Of a stretch of 6,309 bases of DNA, positions 1-6,309 are shown in pieces (position 1 is the first letter of the stretch; every line of letters starts with the position of its first letter). The notes under the pieces are model-generated. The model did not search any database. It saw only the letters and a list, made by a program, of their open reading frames with translations, and was not told the DNA's origin. The stretch is from Methylovulum sp. (GTDB lineage Bacteria > Pseudomonadota > Gammaproteobacteria > Methylococcales > Methylomonadaceae). The position numbers and the translations under genes are program-made. The DNA lies in assembly GCA_016919605.1 (NCBI GenBank), contig JACXTQ010000002.1, positions 1 to 6,309 of the forward strand, in the 5' to 3' direction.

Positions 1-173
1 GCAAGGCTGCGTTGGTACAAGGGTTCGGCTTCGGCGTATCGACCTTGGGAGTTATAAAGCCCTGCCAGATTGTTCAGGCTGGCGGCGACATAAGGACGGC
101 TTTCTCCCAAGGCCTTTTCCCTAATCGCAAAGCTACATTGGTACAAGGGTTCGGCTTCGGCGTATCGACCTTG
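1..173 (-). repeat. Tandem TPR-coding repeat, 126-bp period, with a 36-bp identical core
   Basis: Positions 12-47 and 138-173 are identical over 36 bp, exactly 126 bp (42 codons) apart. The adjoining 1-11 and 127-137 match at 8 of 11 positions. The segment encodes the QGRYAEAEPLYQ part of two successive TPR units. Identity extends through synonymous codon positions, so this is DNA-level similarity and not only conserved protein. The array probably continues past the left edge. Confidence 0.85.
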
Positions 174-1067
174 TGCACCATAAAGCCACCCCAAATTGTT
201 CAACACCGTAGCTTTCGCCAATTGATAATCATCCGATGACCCTAAGTCAGCCAAGGCTTTTTGTAAAAGCGGCTCCACTTCACCATAACGCCCACTCTGA
301 AGATACAATAATGCAAGATTGTTAGTGGCGGCTATCGCCGGATAAGCCGTTTCCCCTGACAGGCTTTGATAAATAGCCAAAGCTTGCTGGCAAAAAGCCA
401 CCGCTTCTGGATACCGCCCCAAGTAATACAGCAAATAAGCGATTTTATCCGCCGTTTCGGCGATAAGCAACGAGGTGCTGGCGGTGGTCGGTTCCGTTTG
501 TGAATACTCTGCCAATAACTGCTGATAAAAGGCCAATTGCCGTAAGGCTTCCTGATAACCGTCAATGTTGACCAAGTTATTCAGCCAATCACCAATGCCA
601 TTAGCCGTATTGTATTGCTCTGCTGGTAAAACCCAGGCGGAAAAATCAAACGAGCCTCGGCGTTGCGCCCAAAAATGCCCGGCTTTTCTGGCAAGTTCAC
701 CGCGCTCATGCTCCGTCACCCAAAATATCAGGCTGTGCGGGTATTGGGCGAATTTTTCGCGGTTAAAATCCAGTGACTTAAGGGTCTTGTCACCGCCTTG
801 GACGGTATTGATAAAGCACACTATCGCCTGTTGCCGTTGTTGTTCGGGGCTTAAGGCGTTTAAATAGCCGATAGGATAAGGTTGGTCTGGCTGGTATTCC
901 CAGGTCAATAGCGGCAGTGTGCTTTCGGCCTGTAAGCGTTGGATAATCTGCGCCCTAGCGCTGGCTTGGTTGCACACGGCAATAATCCAACAGCCGCGTC
1001 CGGCGTTCTCCAACACAAAAGCCATTTCCTTAAATTCATCCTCAATGGCTTCTGGAAAAGCGTCCAT
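1..1067 (-). CDS. TPR-repeat protein with N-terminal degenerate NTPase-like domain (3' end outside window)
   Basis: The frame is open from an ATG at 1067 to the left edge: 355 codons with no stop, C-terminus missing. It is the first ATG after an in-frame stop at 1086-1088. It lies 4 nt after the ATPase stop with only a weak, distant GAGGG (1083-1087), so translational coupling is likely. Residues 1-150 form an alpha/beta domain. A strand CWIIAVCN (26-33) leads into a helix where a P-loop would be expected, but no GxxxxGK[ST] is present. A Walker-B-like strand follows (81-87), then LIFWVTEHERGELARKAG (113-130) and HFW...RRGSFDF (131-142). From memory, this resembles the FWxWRSGVFEF-type segment that precedes TPRs in STAND-like bacterial proteins. 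Residues about 203-355 hold at least four TPR units, the last two with NNL..LY..QGRYAEAEPLYQ on a 42-residue period. TPRs bind proteins, so an adaptor or sensor role beside the ATPase is inferred. The exact function and any C-terminal effector are unknown. Confidence 0.88.
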   Translation of the reverse strand, partial: MDAFPEAIEDEFKEMAFVLENAGRGCWIIAVCNQASARAQIIQRLQAESTLPLLTWEYQPDQPYPIGYLNALSPEQQRQQAIVCFINTVQGGDKTLKSLDFNREKFAQYPHSLIFWVTEHERGELARKAGHFWAQRRGSFDFSAWVLPAEQYNTANGIGDWLNNLVNIDGYQEALRQLAFYQQLLAEYSQTEPTTASTSLLIAETADKIAYLLYYLGRYPEAVAFCQQALAIYQSLSGETAYPAIAATNNLALLYLQSGRYGEVEPLLQKALADLGSSDDYQLAKATVLNNLGWLYGAQGRYAEAEPLYQCSFAIREKALGESRPYVAASLNNLAGLYNSQGRYAEAEPLYQRSL

Positions 1068-1071
1068 GAGC

Positions 1072-2358
1072 TTAATCAGTCGCCCTCACCCGTTCGATGA
1101 CTTCGGGCAGGATAATCGGATGCACATCGCACCATAAGACACCGTTTTCATATTCCAATAAGGTCAGTGATTGCAATAAGGTTTGGGTGTCATCATCGCT
1201 AGTCAGTTGCTTGTCTTGGTGGCGGCTGAATAATAAGGGGTAATCTTTGCTGGCCAACATGGCGATAAAATCACCTTTTTGCCGTTTGATGGCATGGTCA
1301 ACGTGCTGCGTATTAATAATCGGGCTTTTTTCGATAATGGCCCTGGAAGCGGCACGTTGTATCAGGCTGATTAAGCTACGGATCAGACCACCACTGTAAG
1401 TAATCAGCAGGTCTTTGGCCTCAGGGGCGAACAACGCGGTATCGGCGCGGTGGTCGATGATTTTTGCCAACAAAGCGCGGTTGGCGGGTAGGGCTTGGCC
1501 GCCTTTTTCAACTAATTTGATGTTGGGCAAACAGAGATATTCGGAAAAACTAGCGCAAGTGACGGTAAAATTGGCATTATAACGTAAGGCTATATCAATG
1601 ACATAAATCGCCGAAGCCCGTAGATTGACTAAGGTCGCGCTGTGTTGGTAAAAAATGTCCTTGGCGGATTGTAAGTCGATTTTGTCGGCATCTTCAAAAA
1701 TAAACAGCACCGGACGCTGGTAGCTGCTGCGGATGCGCTCTGACAACAGATTGATCTTATCGACAATTTCCGATAACAACTTTTCACTGTTGGCTTTAAA
1801 GGTATCGCGTGATTGCGGCTCGGTCTCAAATTTGCCTTCAAATTCCACAGCCCATAAATTCACTTTGGCACTGACCGAAGCGGCGGCAGCTAAATCCTTG
1901 CTGATAGTCATGCCTTTAAACAGCTTGTTTTCAATAAATTGGTTCAGTTCAACCCATAAACCTTCCATGATTTGCGCGGGGGATTTTTTGATGACCTCTT
2001 CATCGGTCGCGGTTTTAAATAGGGTCATGGCCGCTTTTAACAGCACATCGACATAATCGACATCAGGGCGGTTGCTGAACGAAACTTTGACGATAAAAAA
2101 ATCGCCGTCCAAATCACTGCATAATTTATTAATTTCCGTGGACTTGCCGCTGCCGCGATGGCCGGTGAACAACAGATGCACAGGCCGTTGGGACATTAAG
2201 TCACTGTCCAAGAACAAGCCGATTTGTTCACGGGTATGGCTGTTGTCCCTATCGACATAGAGAGTGGCCAATTCCTCTTCGGTGCTTAAATCCCGCACAG
2301 GGTCAAACAGATAATGAACCTCTCTTAAGGTGGTCGCTTTTTTAAGGGGCTGGGTCAT
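1072..2358 (-). CDS. P-loop (AAA/STAND-like) ATPase
   Basis: A 428-residue protein, probably cytoplasmic, with no signal peptide or membrane segment. Walker A is GHRGSGKST at 66-74. Walker B is VLFIFEDAD at 217-225, with acidic D223 and D225. A sensor-like strand follows (SAIYVIDIALRY, 249-260). SGGLIRSLISLIQRA (322-336) fits the helical-lid/sensor-2 pattern of AAA_16, Orc and STAND ATPases. The C-terminus (about 393-423) has LLQSLTLLEYENGVLW followed by DVHP, probably a small winged-helix-like tail. The N-terminal 40 residues (YLFDPVRDL...LYVDR) look like the usual lead-in of this ATPase group. The start is well fixed: an in-frame TAA lies at 2368-2370, and AAGGAA (2364-2369) sits 5 nt before the ATG. 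The downstream TPR gene begins 4 nt after its stop, suggesting the two products work together. I recognise the ATPase type but cannot name a characterised orthologue; a role as the NTP-driven switch of a two-protein system is inferred. Confidence 0.92.
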   Translation of the reverse strand: MTQPLKKATTLREVHYLFDPVRDLSTEEELATLYVDRDNSHTREQIGLFLDSDLMSQRPVHLLFTGHRGSGKSTEINKLCSDLDGDFFIVKVSFSNRPDVDYVDVLLKAAMTLFKTATDEEVIKKSPAQIMEGLWVELNQFIENKLFKGMTISKDLAAAASVSAKVNLWAVEFEGKFETEPQSRDTFKANSEKLLSEIVDKINLLSERIRSSYQRPVLFIFEDADKIDLQSAKDIFYQHSATLVNLRASAIYVIDIALRYNANFTVTCASFSEYLCLPNIKLVEKGGQALPANRALLAKIIDHRADTALFAPEAKDLLITYSGGLIRSLISLIQRAASRAIIEKSPIINTQHVDHAIKRQKGDFIAMLASKDYPLLFSRHQDKQLTSDDDTQTLLQSLTLLEYENGVLWCDVHPIILPEVIERVRATD

Positions 2359-2477
2359 GGGTATTCCTTAGTGTCCGCTATGGCCGAATAAGCCTAGATA
2401 TAGGTGATTTTACCTTAAATAGGCGTTAACGGCTAAATAGACTGTGCCAAACTGAGTCATTACAGTTGCCACTAGGT
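2359..2477 (-). promoter_or_regulatory. 119-nt intergenic region, possible promoter/operator for the ATPase-TPR pair
   Basis: This is the only gap above a few bases, and it is more AT-rich than its flanks. On the minus strand a TAAAAT (2407-2412) matches five of six -10 consensus bases, but the -35 at suitable spacing (around 2430-2436) is poor. It is flanked by two imperfect palindromes. One is TAGGCGTTAACGGCTA (2420-2435, 7 of 8 pairs, perfect core CGTTAACG) and would overlap the -35. The other is CCTAGATATAGG (2393-2404, 5 of 6 pairs). TAAATAG occurs at 2416-2422 and 2434-2440, at either end of the first palindrome. No GC-rich hairpin with a T-run was found, so transcription may also read through from the phosphatase gene. 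Short palindromes arise easily in AT-rich DNA; this is a suggestion only. Confidence 0.3.
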
Positions 2478-3689
2478 TTAAGCCACAACCAAAACCAACA
2501 AAGATATATCATCTTCAAAGTCATCACTGCCATGCCAAGTGCGGATTTGCCCATCCAGTTCGCGAATGACTTCATTAATGGGCAAATCTCTGGTGGTATC
2601 GACAAAATGGCGTAGCCGTTCGCTACCGAACAGCTCACCGGTGGGCGATTCACATTCGGTGATACCATCGGAATAGAGGAATAACCTATCCCCTGACTGA
2701 TAGCTAAATTGCGTTGACCCATACACGGCGTGATCGATAATACCGATGGGCAAGCCCCCACCGTCATTGATAAATTCAGCGGCTCGACCCTGGGATAGAT
2801 GGAGCAGCGGCGGATGTCCGGCTTGGCAAACATCGATGCTACGCGATAGGGTATCAATTACGCCGTATATCATAGTGAAATAGAAAATGTTGCTGGCATC
2901 AGTTTGGAATTGCCGGTTCAGGCGGCTAGTGACAGCGGACGCAGAGCGAATCAGCAACTGGTGCGGCGCTTCCGGTAGGGTAAATCTTAAATGGCTACCG
3001 CCCATATCCGGCGACAGGATACGGCTGAGGGTAAACGATTGCATGGCCGAAGCAATACCATGTCCGGCGACATCAAGGATATAAAAGCCGATATGGTCGT
3101 TGTCCAAGGGGAAAATGTTGAAAATGTCACCGGACAATTGGGTGGAGGGATAAAACAGCCAGTCAATGGCAATGCCTTGGTGCATGGTTGCCGAGGCGGG
3201 CAGTAAACTGCGCTGCATGTTAGCGGCCATTTTCAAATCGCGGTTGATGACTTCATTGGCGGCAATCAGCTTATCGCTCAACTCACTCAAGCGCAGGTTA
3301 TTTTCTTGTAGCTCTTTTTCCAGATTCAAAATCCGCTCACCGGCTTTGATACGGGCATGCAGTTCATCCAATTGTATCGGTTTACGGATAAAATCATCAG
3401 CCCCGGCATCCATGCCTTGTACTGCCGATTGGGCATCGTCAAGGAAGGTGACTAAGATAATATAGGTGTAAAAAGGCAGGTTTAGGGCGCGGACATAATG
3501 GCAGAGAATGGTGCCGTTACCGCCCGGCATTACCCAGTCGGTTAGGATAAATTGGATTTTTTCGCTTAAAATAATGTCTATCGCGGCGTTGATATTGTCC
3601 ACGGCCAACACGTCATAGCCCCATTTTTTCAGGCTACGCCCAATCATAAGACGGGTGATTTGGTTGTCTTCGACAATCAGGATGCGCAT
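2478..3689 (-). CDS. Response regulator with PP2C/RsbU-type serine/threonine phosphatase output
   Basis: A 403-residue cytoplasmic protein. The receiver (1-120) has the acidic pair E7/D8, phosphoacceptor D51 (TDWVMP), T81 and K103-P104, all intact. A leucine-rich helical linker, probably coiled coil, spans about 120-162. The SpoIIE/RsbU-type PP2C domain (about 165-403) has metal-binding motifs LSGD (D188), DVAGHG (D206), LYSDG (D340) and DD (393/394), plus QAGHPP (289-294); it should be catalytically active. Full length compares well with REC-PP2C regulators, and there is no C-terminal anti-sigma kinase domain as in HsbR-like proteins. The ATG has AAGGA (3699-3703) 9 nt upstream and lies 3 nt after the kinase stop. 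Inferred role: accept phosphate from the kinase's HPt domain and then dephosphorylate a partner. In related systems this is a STAS-domain anti-sigma antagonist, but none is encoded here, so the substrate is unknown. Confidence 0.95.
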   Translation of the reverse strand: MRILIVEDNQITRLMIGRSLKKWGYDVLAVDNINAAIDIILSEKIQFILTDWVMPGGNGTILCHYVRALNLPFYTYIILVTFLDDAQSAVQGMDAGADDFIRKPIQLDELHARIKAGERILNLEKELQENNLRLSELSDKLIAANEVINRDLKMAANMQRSLLPASATMHQGIAIDWLFYPSTQLSGDIFNIFPLDNDHIGFYILDVAGHGIASAMQSFTLSRILSPDMGGSHLRFTLPEAPHQLLIRSASAVTSRLNRQFQTDASNIFYFTMIYGVIDTLSRSIDVCQAGHPPLLHLSQGRAAEFINDGGGLPIGIIDHAVYGSTQFSYQSGDRLFLYSDGITECESPTGELFGSERLRHFVDTTRDLPINEVIRELDGQIRTWHGSDDFEDDISLLVLVVA

Positions 3690-3692
3690 TTT

Positions 3693-6309
3693 TTAATGTC
3701 CTTGCGGGTTGGGCACATATGCCTGTAGGCGTTGCAGCAAGGTGTTGACGGCTTCCTGTAGGGCTTGGGTCAAAGTCGGCAAGTCGGCGGTTTGGCCGTT
3801 GCGCGCCGCTTGTTCTAAGACGCTGGCGGCAGTTTTGGCACTGTCAGCGCAAAAATGGGTCAGGGTACCTTTTAGGGAGTGGGCGGCGTTGGCCAGTGCC
3901 GGAACATTGCCTTCTGTTTGGGCTATGGCTAAGGCTTCCAATTGTTTAAGGCCTTCGCTTAAAAACAGTACGATCATTTCGTCCAGCAATTCACGATCAC
4001 CATCGAGTTGTTCAACGGCGCGGGCTTCATCCCACACACCGCCACCCGAAAGGGACGGCACAGGCGTGGCTATGCCAATAGCGGGCTGTTCCCCTAAGTG
4101 TGCCGCCAAGATCGCTTGTAACTGTTCGGAAACTATTGGTTTGGTCAAGTAATCGTCCATCCCTGCCGCCAGACATTTTTCGCGCTCGCCTTCCAATGCA
4201 TTGGCGGTCAAGGCGATGACGGCTTGGCGCGTTACCCCGTTTTGCTTTTCCAGCAGGCGCAAGGCGCGGGTGGCGGCATAGCCATCCAGCACAGGCATTT
4301 GGCAGTCCATTAGGATAAGGTCATAACGTTTTTTCGCCAGTTTATCAAGGGCGAGTTGTCCGTTTTCGGCAACATCTGGCACCAGTGCAAATTTTGCCAG
4401 TTTGGCAATAATGACTTTTTGATTGATTTTGTTATCTTCGACTACCAATACATTTTTGCCTTGGTAACTGGGTAAGGCTTGTTCGGGTTTGCTGGTTTGT
4501 GCAGGTGCGTCAACGCATTTTAAGGCGTTGACAATGGCTTCAAACAATTGCATTTGCCGCACGGGCTTTAACAGGCGTTGCACTATTGAGGTGTTTTGAT
4601 AGTCGGCCAAAGCAAATTGGTCGCCGGAGGAGATTAAGATAATCGGGATGTGCGCTAAGGTCGGAATATGCGCCAGACATTTTGCCAAAGTCAAGCCGTC
4701 CATGATGGGCATTTGCACGTCCAAGAGGATCAGGTCATAAATCACGCCGTGCAGGGCGGAAGTCTGCAATTGCATCAAAGCGGCACTGCCATTGTCAACC
4801 TCGCTGACGGCCAGCCCCCAACTGCTAAGATAGCCGACCAAGATGTTACGGTTGGTGGCATTGTCATCAACCACTAAGGTGCGTTTGCCGGACAGGTCGC
4901 AAGACAATTGCCGCTCGTCATTGGTATTAGCATGTTCCAATGGTAAGGTGAACCAAAAATGCGTGCCTATACCTAAGGTGCTTTCCATACCGATATGGCC
5001 GCCCATCAGTTCGACCAAACGCTTGCTGATAGACAAACCCAAACCAGAACCGCCAAATCGGCGGGATGTCGCACTTTCCGCCTGAGAAAAAGGCTTGAAT
5101 AACTCACGCTGGGTATCTTGGGAAATACCTATGCCGGTGTCATGGACTTCAAAGCGCACGTCATCCAAATTTGCCGTTATCGAAGTACGGCTAACATTGA
5201 CATAGACTTCACCTTGCTCGGTAAATTTTACGGCATTGCCGATCAGGTTAGTCAGCACTTGCCGAATGCGCATAGGATCGCCCCGCCAAGTCAAATTCAT
5301 CGGCACAGGCAAAGAACAGTTCAGTTCCAGTCCTTTACCATAAGCGCGGACGGCCAATAGGGCGCAAATGTCGTCAACCAAATCGACCAGATTAAAATCG
5401 ATGTGTTCAACGGCAAACTTGCCCGCTTCCAGCTTGGAAAAATCAAGGATGGCGTTGATAATGTCCAGCAAGGCTTCGGCGGAACTGTGCGCGGTATCCA
5501 CCCAGTCCTGTTGGGTCGCGGTCAAGGGGGTGTCACTCAACAAATCCAACATACCCAGCACCCCATTCATAGGGGTGCGGATTTCGTGGCTCATATTCGC
5601 CAAAAATTCGCTTTTTAGCAAAGAAGCCTGCATCGCCAAATCCCTGGCCGTCTCCAAAGCCACTTTGGTTTCTTCTTGCTGCACCGCCAAGGCCATCATC
5701 TCACCGACTTGTTTCAACATCGCCAAACGGCCTTCGGTTTGCACAGGATAGCAATCGGCGTACAAAAACAATATACCTAAGATTTCGTTGCCCGCCACCA
5801 GCGGCACAACATAATGGCCGTGCGCCTGCATATCAAACAGTTCATGCTCATGGCTGGCCGCACAATAACAATCATCCGCCACCAGCAACTCACCGGCCAG
5901 CAAGACCCGTCCTGACAAGGATGCAGGATTATGGACGGTTTTTTCTTGGTCGATAAATGCTTCACTTAAATCGCCACTGAGAATCTGCACGTTCAATTGG
6001 TCAGGATGATCGAGAGAGCGCAACAACACCCCGCCCTTATGTTTCAGGTCAAGCGACTTAAGCTTGAACAACAGCTCCAGCACCTGTTGGAAACGGGCGG
6101 TCAAACTGCTGGTTTGCTGCAACACTTCGGAGACGTTCAACAGCACCATGCTATCAGTAATATCGCGTTGGATCTGCACATAACCGGATAATGAACCGTT
6201 GCTATCGAGTACCGGCGAGATACCGATGTCGGCATGGTAAAAACTGCCGTCCTTATGCTTGTTGACAATTTCGCCTTGCCAATGCTCGCCGTTCATCAGC
6301 TTTTGCCAC
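3693..6309 (-). CDS. Hybrid sensor histidine kinase PAS-GAF-HisKA-HATPase-REC-REC-HPt (5' end outside window)
   Basis: The frame continues to the right edge. Codons before the ATG at 6296 read WQKL, completing the PAS pattern WQKLMNGEHWQGEIVN, so that Met is internal and the N-terminus is missing. Numbering from it: end of a PAS domain with its PAC segment (1-48, ending RDITD), GAF (about 66-205), a helix (206-228), HisKA with phosphoacceptor H237 (SHEIRTP), and HATPase with N354, D386-G390 (DTGIG), F403 and GGSGLGL (415-421). Receiver 1 has D477/D478, D526, S556 and K577. Receiver 2 has E620/D621, D664, T697 and K719. The HPt has H806 (AHSLKG). All phosphorelay residues are present, so it should be a working BarA/EvgS-like multistep kinase. 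No membrane segment is visible; the signal-sensing N-terminus may add one. The expected final acceptor is the receiver encoded immediately downstream. The ligand is unknown. Confidence 0.96.
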   Translation of the reverse strand, partial: WQKLMNGEHWQGEIVNKHKDGSFYHADIGISPVLDSNGSLSGYVQIQRDITDSMVLLNVSEVLQQTSSLTARFQQVLELLFKLKSLDLKHKGGVLLRSLDHPDQLNVQILSGDLSEAFIDQEKTVHNPASLSGRVLLAGELLVADDCYCAASHEHELFDMQAHGHYVVPLVAGNEILGILFLYADCYPVQTEGRLAMLKQVGEMMALAVQQEETKVALETARDLAMQASLLKSEFLANMSHEIRTPMNGVLGMLDLLSDTPLTATQQDWVDTAHSSAEALLDIINAILDFSKLEAGKFAVEHIDFNLVDLVDDICALLAVRAYGKGLELNCSLPVPMNLTWRGDPMRIRQVLTNLIGNAVKFTEQGEVYVNVSRTSITANLDDVRFEVHDTGIGISQDTQRELFKPFSQAESATSRRFGGSGLGLSISKRLVELMGGHIGMESTLGIGTHFWFTLPLEHANTNDERQLSCDLSGKRTLVVDDNATNRNILVGYLSSWGLAVSEVDNGSAALMQLQTSALHGVIYDLILLDVQMPIMDGLTLAKCLAHIPTLAHIPIILISSGDQFALADYQNTSIVQRLLKPVRQMQLFEAIVNALKCVDAPAQTSKPEQALPSYQGKNVLVVEDNKINQKVIIAKLAKFALVPDVAENGQLALDKLAKKRYDLILMDCQMPVLDGYAATRALRLLEKQNGVTRQAVIALTANALEGEREKCLAAGMDDYLTKPIVSEQLQAILAAHLGEQPAIGIATPVPSLSGGGVWDEARAVEQLDGDRELLDEMIVLFLSEGLKQLEALAIAQTEGNVPALANAAHSLKGTLTHFCADSAKTAASVLEQAARNGQTADLPTLTQALQEAVNTLLQRLQAYVPNPQGH

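Noticed and set aside
12..239. Plus-strand ORF with a repeated VQGFGFGVSTL peptide
   Set aside because: It is the antisense image of the TPR repeats on the minus strand; the peptide repeat comes from the DNA repeat, and there is no start context or family match.
332..1137. Other short ORFs in the left kilobase, on both strands
   Set aside because: They overlap the continuous 355-codon TPR frame, which has clear family motifs; these have none.
1733..2056. Plus-strand ORF of 107 codons
   Set aside because: It lies antisense to the ATPase core between Walker A and Walker B and has no recognisable motif.
2434..2449. Possible sigma-54 promoter (TGGCAC on the minus strand)
   Set aside because: The -24 element matches, but the -12 position reads ATTTA and lacks the required GC.
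2441..2477. Possible terminator after the phosphatase gene
   Set aside because: Only a 5-bp AACTG/CAGTT stem is present, with no GC-rich stem and no T-run.
2426..2857. Minus-strand ORF of 143 codons overlapping the phosphatase end and the intergenic gap
   Set aside because: It is out of frame with the PP2C domain, whose catalytic motifs run intact to the stop at 2478; low-complexity Cys/Trp-rich translation.
3709..4152. Plus-strand ORF of 147 codons
   Set aside because: It is antisense to the HPt and receiver 2 coding sequence, Ser/Ala/Cys-rich with no domain; a typical shadow of a conserved gene.
5368..5751. Plus-strand ORF of 127 codons
   Set aside because: It is antisense to the HisKA and GAF-HisKA linker region; Ser/Lys-rich translation without motifs.
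6294..6296. ATG as the start of the hybrid kinase
   Set aside because: The frame stays open to the right edge and the upstream codons complete a PAS motif, so this Met is internal.

Overview
This window (about half G+C by eye) reads as a densely coding bacterial chromosomal segment. All supported genes lie on the minus strand, so transcription runs from the right edge to the left edge. The style of the hybrid kinase and of the response regulator/phosphatase suggests a proteobacterium. A gammaproteobacterium, possibly of the methanotroph type, is my guess, but no marker gene proves it.

Read in the direction of transcription there are four genes. (1) 6309-3693: a large hybrid histidine kinase that enters from beyond the right edge, with the order PAS (end only), GAF, HisKA, HATPase, two receivers, HPt. 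(2) 3689-2478: a stand-alone receiver joined to an RsbU/SpoIIE-type PP2C phosphatase, starting 3 nt after the kinase stop. (3) After the only real gap (2477-2359, 119 nt): a P-loop ATPase at 2358-1072. (4) 1067-1: a TPR protein, starting 4 nt after the ATPase stop and running off the left edge. Its N-terminal domain looks like an NTPase fold that has lost its Walker A motif. No closed ORF covers this fourth gene because its stop lies outside the window; I translated it by hand, and it is open for all 355 visible codons.

Genes 1 and 2 form a coherent phosphorelay. The likely route is kinase His, receiver Asp, HPt His, then the receiver Asp of the phosphatase protein, with the output being serine/threonine dephosphorylation of an unseen partner (in related systems a STAS-domain anti-sigma antagonist). 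Genes 3 and 4 form a second tight pair: an intact ATPase and a partner combining a degenerate NTPase-like domain with kinesin-light-chain-type TPRs. That architecture recalls STAND-type, NTP-dependent signalling or conflict systems. Whether the phosphorelay controls the ATPase/TPR pair is open. The 119-nt gap holds two imperfect palindromes around a possible -10 element, so the second pair may have its own promoter.

The most interesting points are the ATPase/degenerate-NTPase-TPR pair next to the phosphorelay, the near-identical TPR repeat DNA at the left edge, and the kinase and regulator genes lying in one frame separated by a single stop codon. I saw no tRNA, rRNA, CRISPR array, insertion sequence or clear terminator.
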